Source: Mycobacterium sherrisii
GTDB lineage: Bacteria > Actinomycetota > Actinomycetes > Mycobacteriales > Mycobacteriaceae
DNA length: 37,220 nucleotides
Direction: 5' to 3'
Assembly: GCF_002102355.1 (NCBI RefSeq)
Contig: NZ_LQPT01000027.1
Span: 1 to 37,220 of the forward strand
A program made the position numbers and the translations under genes. Within the stretch, counting starts at the first letter, position 1. Each line of letters begins with the position of its first letter. The notes under the pieces are model-generated. The model was given only the letters and a program-made list of their open reading frames with translations, ran no database searches and had not been told where the DNA came from. Positions 10,393-20,298 of this stretch are shown piece by piece.

Positions 10393-10622
10393 AGGCACAC
10401 CTTCGGTCTCGATGGTGGGTTCGCTCGACACAAGCGCCAGGCTAGACCGTAGAGGTGAGATCGTGCTGCGGCTAGCCTAAATACGCGGGCATTCGGCCGG
10501 ATTGCGCACCGCCGCTCGGCGAAATGGCAAGGACAAACTGCGCAACCTTAGCTTGTCGGTGGGGGAGGCGTGGACGGGGGCTCGGCGAGTTGGACTGCGT
10601 GTCGGGTCAGGAAGGCGACTGG

Positions 10623-11657
10623 GTGACTGGATCAGCGGCGGCGGACGTTTCGGGCGTGCATCAGTGGACGCAGACGAATACGTTCGAGGACTTCGCTCTG
10701 GTCTGCTGCGGTCAACTGCACCAAAAGCTGCTGACCGATCCCGACGAGTTCGCGATGACCCGCCGGCTGGCCCGGCTTGGTGCGATCGCGGTGACCGATG
10801 TGGTCGTCAACTCCGAGTTTTCGGTCGACGCCGGCGAATTGTGCGGCAGCTACCGCATCGTGATGGCGCGGGCGGGACGCATCGAGGGGTCCTACCGGGG
10901 CCTGTCGTTTGCGATCCTGCCCGGAATGACCGCCGTCTTCCCGCCCGAGGGGCAGTGCGCGGCGCGGTGGAGTGCCGACAGCAGATTCTTCTCTTTCAAA
11001 ATCGCTCGCTCCGCCGTCGACGATGCACTCAGCGACGCGTTGGGCTGGCAGGTGATGTCCGCGCCGGACTTCGTCCCGGTGCTGCCGTCCAACACCGCGA
11101 TGACCCGCACCTGGATCAACATGGTGGCGCTGTTCAAAGATCAGGTTTTCCGGCCAGACAGCCTCTTGCATCAGCCGCTCGTCGGATTGCCGTTCGTCGA
11201 CAGCCTGGTGCGTGGGTTCCTGCTGGCCGCCGAACATCGCCACCGCGACGCGTTGGCCCAGGACGCCCGGATGATTGCGCCCCGGGCGATTCGCGCCGCG
11301 ATCGAAATCATCGAAGAGGAGGCGCACCTGCCCCTGACGCTGTCCTCGATCGCGGCCCGCAGTCACATCAGCGTCCGGACCCTGCAGCAAGGTTTTCAGC
11401 GTCACCTGAATACCTCCCCGATGGCATATTTGCGTGAAGTCCGGCTGCGGCGAGCCCATCAGGCACTGTTGAGGGCGGACCCGTCGACGGTGACGGTTGC
11501 GTCGGTCGCGTACCGATGGGGCTTCACCAACCTCGGCCGGTTCGCCGCGGCGCATTCCGCGCGCTACCGCGAGACGCCGACCGAGACATTGCGGCGCAGG
11601 ACATTTCATCGACTGACGGTCGACGAGAGACCACACATCAGGACACTGAGGGGGTGA
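10623..11657 (+). CDS. AraC-family transcriptional regulator (first of tandem pair)
   Basis: Regulator of 344 residues: an N-terminal AraC-binding-like sensor domain (about 15-200) and a C-terminal AraC HTH (about 235-340) with both helix-turn-helix units, LTLSSIAARSHISVRTLQQGF and VASVAYRWGFTNLGRFAAAH. The GTG at 10623 is chosen because AGGAAGG at 10609-10615 precedes it by 7 bases; the frame opens 99 bases further upstream without support. The gene diverges from the FAD oxidase/methyltransferase pair and is followed after 2 bases by a paralogue, so both probably control the divergent enzymes. The ligand is unknown. Confidence 0.87.
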   Translation: MTGSAAADVSGVHQWTQTNTFEDFALVCCGQLHQKLLTDPDEFAMTRRLARLGAIAVTDVVVNSEFSVDAGELCGSYRIVMARAGRIEGSYRGLSFAILPGMTAVFPPEGQCAARWSADSRFFSFKIARSAVDDALSDALGWQVMSAPDFVPVLPSNTAMTRTWINMVALFKDQVFRPDSLLHQPLVGLPFVDSLVRGFLLAAEHRHRDALAQDARMIAPRAIRAAIEIIEEEAHLPLTLSSIAARSHISVRTLQQGFQRHLNTSPMAYLREVRLRRAHQALLRADPSTVTVASVAYRWGFTNLGRFAAAHSARYRETPTETLRRRTFHRLTVDERPHIRTLRG

Positions 11658-11659
11658 CG

Positions 11660-12613
11660 ATGACCGCGGGCGCATGGGCCTCGGTGCGGTCGTTGGATGA
11701 CTTCGCCGCACTGCACGCATCCCCGGCGTGGTGGCCGGACATCAAGCCGACCCCGCGGGCCGGCACGCTGTCGTTCACACACCGTAGCCGCCGGCTCGGC
11801 CCGATCACCGTGCTGGACGTGGACTTCCACAACAAGGTCCGGGTGAACGGCGGTGACAATCGTCCGCACTATCACGTGACGTTGCCCGTCGCGACGCACG
11901 CCGGCGGCAACGGTCTCCCGCTGTACTCGAAACCGAGTCCGACGGTGTACCGGCCCGAAGGCGATGCCGCCGTGTCCGATTACTCCGGTCGCCTGCTGGC
12001 CGTGATGATCGATCGGTGCGCGGTCGAAGATGCCCTTGCGAACGTGCTCGGTCGTCCGATCACCTCGCAGATCGATTGCCGGCCAACGATGCCCGCGGGA
12101 GCGCAGCCCGTGCTCAGCTGGATGCGGATGGTGTCGCTGTTCGCCGAGCAGCTCTTCCAGCCGGGCAGCGCGGTGCACCAGCCGATGGTCGGTATGCCCT
12201 TCGTGGAAAGCGTGGTTCACGGTCTGTTGCTGGCCGCCGATCACCCCTACCGCGCGGCGTTGCAGGGCGCCCCAACGGAGTTCCAGCCGCGTGCCGTCCG
12301 GGCCGCGGTCGCAGTGATGGAGGCCGAGGCCGACCAGCCGTTGACGGTTTCCGCACTGGCCGCACGCAGCTACGTCAGCGTGCGGGCGCTGCAGGAAGGG
12401 TTTCGCCGCTACTACGGTGTCACGCCGATGGCATATCTACGTGAGGTCCGGCTCCGGCGCGCGCACCGGATGCTGCTGGACTCGGACCCGGCCGCGGTCA
12501 CCGTGGCCGGGGTCGCCCACCGGTGGGGCTTCACCAATGCCGGCCGGTTCGCCGCCCTGCACGCCGCCCGCTATCACGAGGCGCCCTCGGAGACGCTGCG
12601 TCGCAACTCATAG
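11660..12613 (+). CDS. AraC-family transcriptional regulator (second of tandem pair)
   Basis: Regulator of 317 residues, paralogous to the gene before it. The C-terminal HTH domains match almost residue for residue (PMAYLREVRLRRAH and RWGFTN.GRFAA are shared), while the N-terminal sensor halves have diverged strongly. This suggests duplication followed by a change of ligand. The ATG at 11660 lies 2 bases after the preceding stop and has a GAGGGGG site just upstream, so the two are co-translated. Products of such pairs may compete for, or form mixed dimers at, the same promoter; this is inference. Confidence 0.87.
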   Translation: MTAGAWASVRSLDDFAALHASPAWWPDIKPTPRAGTLSFTHRSRRLGPITVLDVDFHNKVRVNGGDNRPHYHVTLPVATHAGGNGLPLYSKPSPTVYRPEGDAAVSDYSGRLLAVMIDRCAVEDALANVLGRPITSQIDCRPTMPAGAQPVLSWMRMVSLFAEQLFQPGSAVHQPMVGMPFVESVVHGLLLAADHPYRAALQGAPTEFQPRAVRAAVAVMEAEADQPLTVSALAARSYVSVRALQEGFRRYYGVTPMAYLREVRLRRAHRMLLDSDPAAVTVAGVAHRWGFTNAGRFAALHAARYHEAPSETLRRNS

Positions 12614-12692
12614 GGCATCCGAATTGTCCGTTCGGTACGTAAACTGTCCAGCCCGCGGCGCGCTGTGGATAGGCCTCTTGCCCTGGCCCGCA

Positions 12693-12698
12693 TAGCAT
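12693..12698 (+). promoter_or_regulatory. Possible -10 element giving a leaderless transcript
   Basis: TAGCAT fits the actinobacterial TAnnnT -10 hexamer and lies 7 bases before the GTG of the CRP-like gene at 12706. No Shine-Dalgarno sequence precedes that GTG. A leaderless mRNA, common in mycobacteria, would therefore start at the predicted codon. No convincing -35 was found. Confidence 0.4.
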
Positions 12699-12705
12699 TA
12701 TCGTT

Positions 12706-13578
12706 GTGGCAAGTCCCACGGCGGTCGCCCTTACCCCGGTTTTGCTGGTGGTGGCGCTGCTGTGGTGGGAGACGACGGGTTCGGACGGCCTGACGTTCGA
12801 CAAAAGGCCGCGCAGCGATACTGCGCCGCTGGCCACCCCATCGACGGTGCCCGCGCCGCCGTCGAAGTACACCGATGTGCACCGGGCGTTGATCGGCTGC
12901 GGAATATTCAGCAGGACAAGGCCCGAGATCGTCGCAGCCTTGTCCGAGGCGTTGGTGCCCGAACGCTTCGGGCCCGGACGCGTGTTGGGCGCGCGCAGCG
13001 TCGTCGGCGAATGCCTCTATCTGGTGGTGTCCGGGAAAGTCAAAGTGTCCTACCAGCGATACGCGGACCGCGAAATCGTGCTGATGCTGCTAGGACCATC
13101 GGAAATCTTCGGCACCGTAACACTTTTCGATGCCGGGCCACAAGACATGACAATGACCGCTCTCACCGACGTGGTGGCGGTCTCGATCACTCGTGATCGG
13201 CTCTCGAAGTGGATGAGGCAGTGCCCGGAGGTCTGCGAACAAGTGTTGCGTCTGTTCGCGCGATGGGTCAAGGCGATGACGAACTCGTTGAGTGACTTGG
13301 TCTTCGCCGACGAGCAGGGCCGCGTTGCGAGCCGGCTATTGCTGCTCAAACAACGATTCGGTCACCAGGACGGTGAGGTGGTGCGGGTGGAGCATGGCCT
13401 TTCGATCGAGGATTTCGCCCATCTTGCCGGGGTCGACCCAGAGAGAGTCGCGGCGACGCTGCGCGGGTTCGAGGCCAACGGCTGGATCCGGTTGGAGCGC
13501 CGCGGCATCGTCATCGTCGACGGACAAGCGCTGAGTCAGCTACGGCAGCTGAGTACGGGGAGAGTTACCGATGTTTGA
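12706..13578 (+). CDS. CRP/FNR-family regulator with N-terminal hydrophobic segment
   Basis: Protein of 290 residues. Residues about 62-185 form a cyclic-nucleotide-binding-like beta-roll (LYLVVSGKVKVSY, GPSEIFGTVTLFD), and residues about 205-280 form a CRP-type winged helix (LSIEDFAHLAGVDPERVAATLRGF). The unusual part is residues 1-55: a hydrophobic stretch ALTPVLLVVALLWW at 8-21 followed by a Pro/Thr-rich linker, which would make a membrane-anchored or exported form. Codon use in this extension is as GC3-rich as the rest, and a leaderless promoter fits the GTG, so I keep it. The alternative is an internal GTG at about 12877, giving an ordinary soluble CRP. The gene overlaps the next by 8 bases. 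Confidence 0.75.
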   Translation: MASPTAVALTPVLLVVALLWWETTGSDGLTFDKRPRSDTAPLATPSTVPAPPSKYTDVHRALIGCGIFSRTRPEIVAALSEALVPERFGPGRVLGARSVVGECLYLVVSGKVKVSYQRYADREIVLMLLGPSEIFGTVTLFDAGPQDMTMTALTDVVAVSITRDRLSKWMRQCPEVCEQVLRLFARWVKAMTNSLSDLVFADEQGRVASRLLLLKQRFGHQDGEVVRVEHGLSIEDFAHLAGVDPERVAATLRGFEANGWIRLERRGIVIVDGQALSQLRQLSTGRVTDV

Positions 13579-14590
13579 CCGATTTGCGTTGGCAGATCTA
13601 AATGTTCGGGTGCTGGGTGCACCCATGGCGGGTGGGCCGTCGACACCGGCGCTGGCGGCTGCCATATCCAACAGCGGTGGTCTGGGTTTTCTGGCCGCGG
13701 GTCTGCAGTCCGCCGCGGAAATGGCCGACTCGATCCTCGCCACCCGGCGGCTGACCTCCGGCCCGATCGGGGTGAATTTGTTTGTCCCGCAACGGTCTGG
13801 GGTCACGATCGAGGAACTGGGCGCATTCGCCGCGGCACTCGAGGACGACGCCGAGGGCTACGGTGTGGCGCTGGGCGAACCGCATGGCGACGACGAGTGG
13901 GACGCAAAACTCGAGGCGTTGTGCGACCTGCGGCCCGAGGTGGTGTCCTTCACGTTCGGGTCACCGAGCGAGTCGCAGTACCGGCGGCTCGGCGATGTCG
14001 GCATCCTGACGCTGGCCAGCGTGACCACCGTGCACGAAGCGGTCGTCGCGGTCAGCTTCGGCGCGGACGCGGTCGTCGCGCAGGGGCCCGACGCGGGCGG
14101 CCATCGGGCCACATTCGACGCGCGCGCCAGGCCACCCGGCGAGCCGCTCGACGACCTGGTATCGGCCCTGGCCGCATGTTTCGACTGCCCCATCATCGCG
14201 GCCGGCGGACTGGCGACGGCAGCGGCCGTGCGTCGGATGCGCGCGGCGGGGGCCGCCGCAGTCCAGGTCGGCACGGCGTTCCTGCTGGCCGACGAGGCCG
14301 GCACCAACCCGGTACACCGTGCGGCGTTGCGCGACCCGCGGTTCACCGAAACCGTGCTGACGCGGGCCTTCACCGGGCGGTACGCGCGGGCCCTGCGCAA
14401 CCGATTCGTCGACAAACACGAGGCGCACGCGATCTTCGGGTTCCCCGAGGTCGCCATGATCACCGGCCCGATCCAGGCGGCGGCGGTGAAGCTGGGTGAT
14501 CCGCACGGTGTCGGAATGTGGACTGGTGCGGCGTATCGCCACGCGCGCAGTGGCCCGGCCGCCGACATCGTGCGGCAACTGGCCGGCTGA
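13571..14590 (+). CDS. Nitronate monooxygenase-like FMN enzyme
   Basis: TIM-barrel flavoprotein of 339 residues in the nitronate monooxygenase/2-nitropropane dioxygenase family, which oxidises alkyl nitronates such as propionate 3-nitronate. Seen are the N-terminal APMAGGPSTPALAAAISNSGGLGFLAAG strand-loop that begins the FMN site, QGPDAGGHR at about 171-179 with the catalytic-type His178, and AAGGLATAAAV plus QVGTAFLLADEA, which bind the FMN phosphate. The ATG lies inside the end of the CRP-like gene (8-base overlap), so the regulator probably controls it. A related enoyl-reductase role cannot be excluded by sequence reading alone. Confidence 0.83.
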   Translation: MFDRFALADLNVRVLGAPMAGGPSTPALAAAISNSGGLGFLAAGLQSAAEMADSILATRRLTSGPIGVNLFVPQRSGVTIEELGAFAAALEDDAEGYGVALGEPHGDDEWDAKLEALCDLRPEVVSFTFGSPSESQYRRLGDVGILTLASVTTVHEAVVAVSFGADAVVAQGPDAGGHRATFDARARPPGEPLDDLVSALAACFDCPIIAAGGLATAAAVRRMRAAGAAAVQVGTAFLLADEAGTNPVHRAALRDPRFTETVLTRAFTGRYARALRNRFVDKHEAHAIFGFPEVAMITGPIQAAAVKLGDPHGVGMWTGAAYRHARSGPAADIVRQLAG

Positions 14591-14628
14591 CGCCCCGTCT
14601 TGTCGGCACCGGCGACCACACTGGCGGT

Positions 14629-15261
14629 GTGCTCGACTTGATCCTGCCGCTGGAATGCGGCGGCTGCGGGATGCCGGCGACGCCCTGGTGCGACGCCTGC
14701 GCCCGGCAGTTCGTGGTCCAGCCGGACGAACCGCATCTGATCACGCCACGCATCGACCCGCTGGTGCCGGTGTTTGCCCTCGGGCGCTACGGCGGCGCCC
14801 GGCGCCGCGCGATCTTGGCGATGAAGGAGCAGGGCCGCGCCGACCTCGTCGCCCCGTTGGCGCGCGCATTGGCCCTCGGCGTGCACCGGCTGCTGGACTG
14901 GGGCATCGTCGAAACACCGCTGACGATCGTGCCCGCGCCGACGAGGCGTTCCGCTGCGCGCCGGCGCGGCGGTGACCCCGTCGCCCGGGTCGCGGCCGCC
15001 GCGGTGGCCCGGCATCCGGACGTCACGGTGCGCCCGGTCTTGCGGCTCAAGGCGCTCAGCCGTGACTCCGTGGGCCTGGACCCCGGCGCGCGCGAGCGCA
15101 ACGTCGCCGGCCGGGTGCTGCTGCGCGGTCGGTGGCCACGAAGCGAAGTCCTGCTCGTCGACGACGTCGTCACCACCGGTGCCACCGCGCGCGAGTCGGT
15201 GCGGGTGCTCACCGCCGGCGGCGTGGCGGTCACGGCCGTGCTGGCGCTGGCGGCGGCCTGA
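14629..15261 (+). CDS. ComF-like phosphoribosyltransferase
   Basis: Protein of 210 residues matching M. tuberculosis Rv3242c. An N-terminal zinc-knuckle pattern CGGC...CDAC (residues about 8-26) is followed by a PRTase fold with the PRPP-binding loop VLLVDDVVTTGATARES near residue 170. ComF proteins assist uptake or processing of single-stranded DNA in competent bacteria; the role in mycobacteria is unclear. The GTG at 14629 gives the start MLDLILPLECGGCG, as in the M. tuberculosis protein; the open frame upstream overlaps the preceding gene and is not homologous. Confidence 0.86.
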   Translation: MLDLILPLECGGCGMPATPWCDACARQFVVQPDEPHLITPRIDPLVPVFALGRYGGARRRAILAMKEQGRADLVAPLARALALGVHRLLDWGIVETPLTIVPAPTRRSAARRRGGDPVARVAAAAVARHPDVTVRPVLRLKALSRDSVGLDPGARERNVAGRVLLRGRWPRSEVLLVDDVVTTGATARESVRVLTAGGVAVTAVLALAAA

Positions 15262-15580
15262 CCGGCGAATCCCGTGAAAGAGCCAAGAAGGTGTGAAGAA
15301 CTCGCTACGGACTCATCAAATCGGTGGCACGGCGAGGCGAACACGAGCTAACGTCGAGAACAACGTTCAAGAACTCTTCGGAACCCAACTGGTTCCGACT
15401 CTCGGGTCGCGATTTGCAGCCGAGACGCCATGTGCGGAGGGGGTGAGCATTCGACACCTAGCACCGGCGGGCTGCCTGCGGTGGTGACTGTTTGACACCA
15501 ACCCCCAACCCCGTCGGCGCATGTTCAACACAGCCGGCACGCGGGCGCGTGCGACGCGAAAGAGAAATGAGTTGTCACGT
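15262..15580. other. Long gap upstream of hpf, with one inverted repeat
   Basis: About 320 bases without a supported gene. It holds a perfect 8-bp inverted repeat, TCGGAACC (15378-15385) and GGTTCCGA (15391-15398), around a 5-base loop, which could be an operator or an mRNA hairpin in the hpf leader. Short open frames here have poor third-position bias and no visible homology. A long regulated leader would suit hpf, which is stress-controlled in other bacteria, but no promoter could be fixed. Confidence 0.5.
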
Positions 15581-16306
15581 ATGTCAAGACTTACCGTGGA
15601 TTCCACTCAGCTTCTGGACGAGCCGCCGGTCGGCGCCGACACCCAGGAACCGACCACCACCGCCGAGGTCGTCTTCAAGGGCCGCAACGTCGAGATTCCC
15701 GACCATTTCCGGGTGTACGTCTCGCAGAAACTCGCCCGGCTGGAACGCTTCGACAAGACCATCTATCTCTTCGACGTCGAACTCAAGCACGAACGCAACC
15801 GCCGCCAACGTAAGTCCTGTCAGCGCGTGGAGATCACCGCGCGGGGCCGTGGGCCGGTAGTCCGGGGCGAGGCGTGCGCCGATAGCTTCTACGCCGCGCT
15901 CGAGTCCGCGGTGGTGCGCCTGGAGAGCCGACTGCGCCGCGGGAAGGACCGCCGCAAGGTGCACTACGGCGAGAAGACTCCCGTTTCGGTGGCCGAGGCC
16001 ACCGCGGTGGCCGCTGCGCCGGGCAAACTATCCGAGAGCTTCTCATCCGCGAGCTTTGACAAGGCGGCCGTCAACTCCGCCGGCGCCGACGCCCACCAGC
16101 ACGATGCCGGGGAGGACGACCACCAGCCGGGCCGGGTGGTGCGGACCAAAGAACACCAGGCCACCCCGATGTCGGTCGACGACGCGCTCTACGAGATGGA
16201 ACTCGTCGGACACGATTTCTTCTTGTTCTACGACAAGCAGAGCGAGCGTCCGTCGGTTGTCTACCGCCGCCACGCCTATGACTACGGACTGATCAGGCTG
16301 GCCTGA
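15581..16306 (+). CDS. hpf: Long-form ribosome hibernation promoting factor
   Basis: Protein of 241 residues related to Rv3241c/MPY. The N-terminal domain (about 25-130) is the S30AE/RaiA fold that sits in the 30S decoding centre (VVFKGRNVEIPDHFRVYVSQKLARLERF, then basic RLESRLRRGKDRR). An acidic, His-rich linker (about 145-190) follows, and then the C-terminal dimerisation domain (about 190-241, SVDDALYEMELVGHDFFLFYDKQSERPSVVYRR) that pairs ribosomes in long-form HPF. The ATG at 15581 is preferred; a TTG at 15572 closer to an AGAGAAA site, or an ATG at 15521, would add 3 or 20 residues. It stands directly upstream of secA1 as in M. tuberculosis. Confidence 0.92.
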   Translation: MSRLTVDSTQLLDEPPVGADTQEPTTTAEVVFKGRNVEIPDHFRVYVSQKLARLERFDKTIYLFDVELKHERNRRQRKSCQRVEITARGRGPVVRGEACADSFYAALESAVVRLESRLRRGKDRRKVHYGEKTPVSVAEATAVAAAPGKLSESFSSASFDKAAVNSAGADAHQHDAGEDDHQPGRVVRTKEHQATPMSVDDALYEMELVGHDFFLFYDKQSERPSVVYRRHAYDYGLIRLA

Positions 16307-16413
16307 GGATCGCAGCGTCGACGGTCATCACGGTGCCGTCCCCTACCATGGGAGTCGCTTAGTACAACAAGACTCCTACCGATCAGGGGAACATCCCAAA
16401 AGGGGACAACACC

Positions 16414-19257
16414 GTGCTGACAAAGCTGCTGCGCCTCGGTGAAGGTCGCATGGTCAAGCGCCTCAAGCGGGTGGCCGACTATGTCAACACCTTGTCCGAC
16501 GACGTCGAAAAGCTCACCGACGCCGAGCTGCGGGCCAAGACCGACGAATTCCGCAAGCGCCTCGCCGAGGGCGAGGATCTCGATGAGCTGTTGCCCGAGG
16601 CGTTTGCGGTGGCCCGCGAGGCTGCCTGGCGGGTGCTGGATCAGCGGCCGTTCGACGTGCAGGTGATGGGTGCCGCGGCCCTGCACCTGGGCAATGTCGC
16701 CGAGATGAAGACCGGTGAGGGCAAGACCCTGACCTGCGTGCTGCCCGCCTACCTCAACGCGCTGGCCGGCAAGGGCGTCCACGTCGTCACCGTCAACGAT
16801 TATCTAGCCAAACGCGACAGCGAGTGGATGGGCCGGGTGCACCGATTCCTCGGGCTACAGGTCGGGGTGATCCTGGCCAACATGACACCCGATGAACGGC
16901 GGGTGGCCTACAACGCCGACGTCACCTATGGCACCAACAACGAGTTCGGGTTCGACTACCTGCGCGACAACATGGCGCACTCGCTGGACGATCTGGTGCA
17001 GCGCGGCCACAACTTCGCCATTGTGGACGAGGTCGACTCCATCCTGATCGACGAGGCTCGCACGCCCCTGATCATCTCCGGTCCCGCGGACGGCGCGTCC
17101 AACTGGTACCTCGAGTTCGCGCGGCTGGCCCCGCTGATGCAAAAAGACGTCCACTACGAGGTCGACCTGCGTAAGCGCACCGTCGGCGTGCACGAGAAAG
17201 GCGTGGAGTTCGTCGAGGACCAGCTCGGCATCGACAATCTCTACGAGGCCGCCAACTCGCCGCTGGTCAGCTACCTCAACAACGCACTGAAGGCCAAGGA
17301 GCTGTTCCACCGCGACAAGGACTACATCGTCCGCGACGGCGAGGTGCTGATCGTCGACGAATTCACCGGACGCGTGCTGGTCGGCCGCCGTTACAACGAG
17401 GGCATGCACCAGGCCATCGAGGCCAAGGAGCACGTCGAGATCAAGGCCGAGAACCAGACGCTGGCCACCATCACGCTGCAGAATTACTTCCGGCTCTACG
17501 ACAAGCTGGCCGGCATGACCGGTACCGCCCAGACCGAGGCGGCCGAGCTGCACGAAATCTACAAGCTGGGCGTCGTGTCCATCCCGACCAACAAGCCGAT
17601 GATCCGCACCGACCAGTCGGATCTCATCTACAAGACCGAGGAAGCCAAGTACATCGCGGTCGTCGATGACGTCGGGGAACGCTACGACAAGGGCCAGCCG
17701 GTCCTGATCGGCACCACCAGCGTCGAGCGGTCGGAATACCTGTCCCGCCAGTTCGCCAAGCGCCGGATCCCGCACAACGTGCTCAACGCCAAGTACCACG
17801 AGCAGGAGGCGGGCATCATCGCCGTCGCCGGTCGCCGCGGCGGGGTCACCGTGGCCACCAACATGGCCGGCCGCGGGACCGACATCGTGCTGGGCGGCAA
17901 CGTGGACTTCCTGACCGACCAGCGGCTGCGTGAGCGCGGGCTGGATCCGGTGGAGACGCCGGAGGAGTACGAAACGGCGTGGCACGAGGAGTTGCCGAAG
18001 GTCAAGGAGGAGGCCGCAAAGGAGGCCGCCGAGGTGATCGAGGCCGGCGGCCTGTACGTGCTGGGCACCGAACGGCACGAGTCGCGCCGCATCGACAACC
18101 AGCTGCGTGGGCGGTCCGGCCGGCAGGGCGACCCGGGCGAATCGCGCTTTTATCTGTCGCTCGGCGACGAACTGATGCGCCGGTTCAACGGGGCCGCGCT
18201 GGAGGCGATGCTCAACCGGCTCAACCTGCCCGACGACGTGCCGATCGAGGCCAAGATGGTCACCCGGGCGATCAAGAGCGCCCAGACCCAGGTCGAGCAG
18301 CAGAACTTCGAGGTCCGCAAGAACGTCCTGAAGTACGACGAGGTGATGAACCAGCAGCGCAAGGTGGTCTACGCCGAGCGTCGCCGCATCCTGGAGGGCG
18401 AGAACCTCAAGGAGCAGGCACTGGACATGGTCCGCGACGTCATCACCGCCTACGTCGACGGCGCGACATCCGAGGGTTATGCCGAGGATTGGGATCTGGA
18501 CGCGTTGTGGACGGCGCTGGGGACGCTCTACCCGGTCGGGATCGAGCATCAGAGCCTCACCCACCGCGACGACGACTCCGAACGCGACGACCTCACCCGC
18601 GAGGAGCTGCTCGAGGCGCTCCTCAAGGATGCCGAACGTGCTTATGCCACAAGGGAAGCCGAGCTCGAGGAGCTCGCCGGCGAGGGTGCGATGCGGCAGC
18701 TGGAACGCAACGTGTTGCTCAACGTGATCGACCGCAAGTGGCGCGAGCACCTCTACGAGATGGACTACCTCAAGGAGGGCATCGGGCTGCGGGCGATGGC
18801 GCAGCGCGATCCGCTGGTCGAGTACCAGCGCGAGGGTTACGACATGTTCATGGCGATGCTCGACGGCATGAAAGAGGAGTCGGTCGGGTTCTTGTTCAAC
18901 GTCACCGTCGAGGCAGTGCCCCCGCCCCAGGTCGCCCCGATGCAGACCCCGGAGGGGCTCGCGGAATTGGGCAGCGCGCCCCCCGAGCAGCAGGACGACA
19001 CGGCCGGCGCTGCGCCCGCCGCGCCGCCGGAACCGGCGTCAAACGTCCTGCGCGCCAAGGGCATCGAGAACGACGCGCCCGCACTGACGTATTCCGGGCC
19101 GGCCGAGGATGGTTCGGCCGAGGTGCAGCGTAACGGTGGCGGGGCACACAAGACTCCAGCGGGCGTACCCGCCGGTGCCAGCCGACGTGAGCGCCGGGCC
19201 GCCGCACGGCAGCAGGGGCGCGGGGGCAAGCCGCCGAAGTCGGTCAAGAAGCGCTAG
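16414..19257 (+). CDS. secA1: Preprotein translocase ATPase SecA1
   Basis: Motor ATPase of 947 residues that drives unfolded preproteins through SecYEG; the essential housekeeping SecA of mycobacteria. It matches M. tuberculosis SecA1 end to end. Walker A is TGEGKT at about 100-105, the DEAD-like motif is [14 protein letters not shown] at about 206, and the NBD2 arginine-finger region is [15 protein letters not shown]. The preprotein cross-linking and helical-scaffold regions are intact. The C-terminal zinc finger of E. coli SecA is absent, replaced by a variable Pro/Ala-rich stretch and a basic tail, as in other mycobacteria. The GTG at 16414 is preceded by AGGGG (16401-16405). Confidence 0.98.
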   Translation: MLTKLLRLGEGRMVKRLKRVADYVNTLSDDVEKLTDAELRAKTDEFRKRLAEGEDLDELLPEAFAVAREAAWRVLDQRPFDVQVMGAAALHLGNVAEMKTGEGKTLTCVLPAYLNALAGKGVHVVTVNDYLAKRDSEWMGRVHRFLGLQVGVILANMTPDERRVAYNADVTYGTNNEFGFDYLRDNMAHSLDDLVQRGHNFAIVDEVDSILIDEARTPLIISGPADGASNWYLEFARLAPLMQKDVHYEVDLRKRTVGVHEKGVEFVEDQLGIDNLYEAANSPLVSYLNNALKAKELFHRDKDYIVRDGEVLIVDEFTGRVLVGRRYNEGMHQAIEAKEHVEIKAENQTLATITLQNYFRLYDKLAGMTGTAQTEAAELHEIYKLGVVSIPTNKPMIRTDQSDLIYKTEEAKYIAVVDDVGERYDKGQPVLIGTTSVERSEYLSRQFAKRRIPHNVLNAKYHEQEAGIIAVAGRRGGVTVATNMAGRGTDIVLGGNVDFLTDQRLRERGLDPVETPEEYETAWHEELPKVKEEAAKEAAEVIEAGGLYVLGTERHESRRIDNQLRGRSGRQGDPGESRFYLSLGDELMRRFNGAALEAMLNRLNLPDDVPIEAKMVTRAIKSAQTQVEQQNFEVRKNVLKYDEVMNQQRKVVYAERRRILEGENLKEQALDMVRDVITAYVDGATSEGYAEDWDLDALWTALGTLYPVGIEHQSLTHRDDDSERDDLTREELLEALLKDAERAYATREAELEELAGEGAMRQLERNVLLNVIDRKWREHLYEMDYLKEGIGLRAMAQRDPLVEYQREGYDMFMAMLDGMKEESVGFLFNVTVEAVPPPQVAPMQTPEGLAELGSAPPEQQDDTAGAAPAAPPEPASNVLRAKGIENDAPALTYSGPAEDGSAEVQRNGGGAHKTPAGVPAGASRRERRAAARQQGRGGKPPKSVKKR

Positions 19258-20195
19258 GGCTGCGCGGAGCGCACGCTGCTGGGTGAGATCCCGTAGTGCC
19301 GGGAGAACACCCGGCTGAAGTGCGGTGGGCTGACGAATCCCCACCGTTTGGCGATATCGCTGACCGGATCGTCGGTGTTGAGCAGGTCGGCGTAGCAGTG
19401 GGCAAGTCGGCGCGACCGGATGTGCGCCGCAATGGGCACGTCCAGCGTCTGCAATACGTAGTACAGGGTGCGCACCGAAACATAATGCGCCGCAGCGATT
19501 GTGGCCGGGCTGAGCTCCGGGTCGCGAAGATTTTCCTCGATATACCAGAGCACTCGTTCACGCAGACCGCCCAGATGTCCGCCAGTCAGCCCCGGCGGTA
19601 GTGAGCCGCCGAGGTCGGCCACCAGCTGGATCACCAAGGCCGTCGCCTTGACCGTGGCATCCGGACTCAACGTCGCCACGGTATTGCCCAGCACGGACAA
19701 CAGATCGAACAGCGACTTCACGCCGATCACCTGACACCCCGGCGCCACCCGCGCGACGCCGGGGCGGTGAAGTGCGGGCAGCAACGCGGCCGCCAAGGCG
19801 CGGGGAAGCACCAGGGTCTGTGTGCGCGCCGTCTCGGTGATCTCGTAGGTGCCGCTGAACTCGCTGTCCCACACGATCAGGTCGCCAGGCCCGCACGCCA
19901 GGGCCCCGTCGCACTGGCGGATGTACACCCGGCCGGCGATCAGGTACTGCAGGTCGACCACGCCGGGTCCGATGCTGTCCTGCCGGCCTGCCGTGCGGGT
20001 GCCCGCGTGCGGCGGCATCACCTCGTCGACGAGCCACATCTGCCCGAGGGGCTGCTCGTGGATGGTCGTCGAAACCTGCTGGGCATCAACGTCTGCGGCG
20101 CTACCGCTCAGCACCGGGTAGCGGCCGCGGACCAGATCTGAGAAGGCATCGAGTTCGCCGGCGAGATCCAGGGGTGCGGTGAACTCGGCGGTCAT
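19254..20195 (-). CDS. AraC-family transcriptional regulator
   Basis: Regulator of 313 residues with an N-terminal sensor domain of the AraC-binding-like type (about 30-190, with [16 protein letters not shown] and GDLIVWDSE) and a C-terminal AraC HTH (about 205-310, [21 protein letters not shown] and [25 protein letters not shown]-like pattern). It is not a close paralogue of the tandem AraC pair near 11 kb. Its stop overlaps the convergent secA1 stop by 4 bases. It is divergent from the gene at 20353 across a 157-base gap and may control that gene. Confidence 0.88.
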   Translation of the reverse strand: MTAEFTAPLDLAGELDAFSDLVRGRYPVLSGSAADVDAQQVSTTIHEQPLGQMWLVDEVMPPHAGTRTAGRQDSIGPGVVDLQYLIAGRVYIRQCDGALACGPGDLIVWDSEFSGTYEITETARTQTLVLPRALAAALLPALHRPGVARVAPGCQVIGVKSLFDLLSVLGNTVATLSPDATVKATALVIQLVADLGGSLPPGLTGGHLGGLRERVLWYIEENLRDPELSPATIAAAHYVSVRTLYYVLQTLDVPIAAHIRSRRLAHCYADLLNTDDPVSDIAKRWGFVSPPHFSRVFSRHYGISPSSVRSAQP

Positions 20196-20298
20196 TTGAC
20201 TTCGAGCTCCATGCCAAAATGATTCCGTCGCAAGGGCGGAGCATCAACACACTCGGCGCACGAAAGAGGACACCGCGCGCGCGACCTCGATTCGCCGC

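Noticed and set aside
10470-10490. Possible IdeR iron box (TTAGGCTAGCC on the minus strand) between the FAD oxidase and AraC genes
   Set aside because: Only one half matches the 19-bp consensus; the other half does not.
15293-15487. A 64-codon upstream ORF in the hpf leader
   Set aside because: Codon bias and composition are not coding-like and there is no clear ribosome site.
16855-18750. A 631-codon open frame on the minus strand inside secA1
   Set aside because: It is a mirror of secA1 codon bias, with low-complexity composition and no start context.
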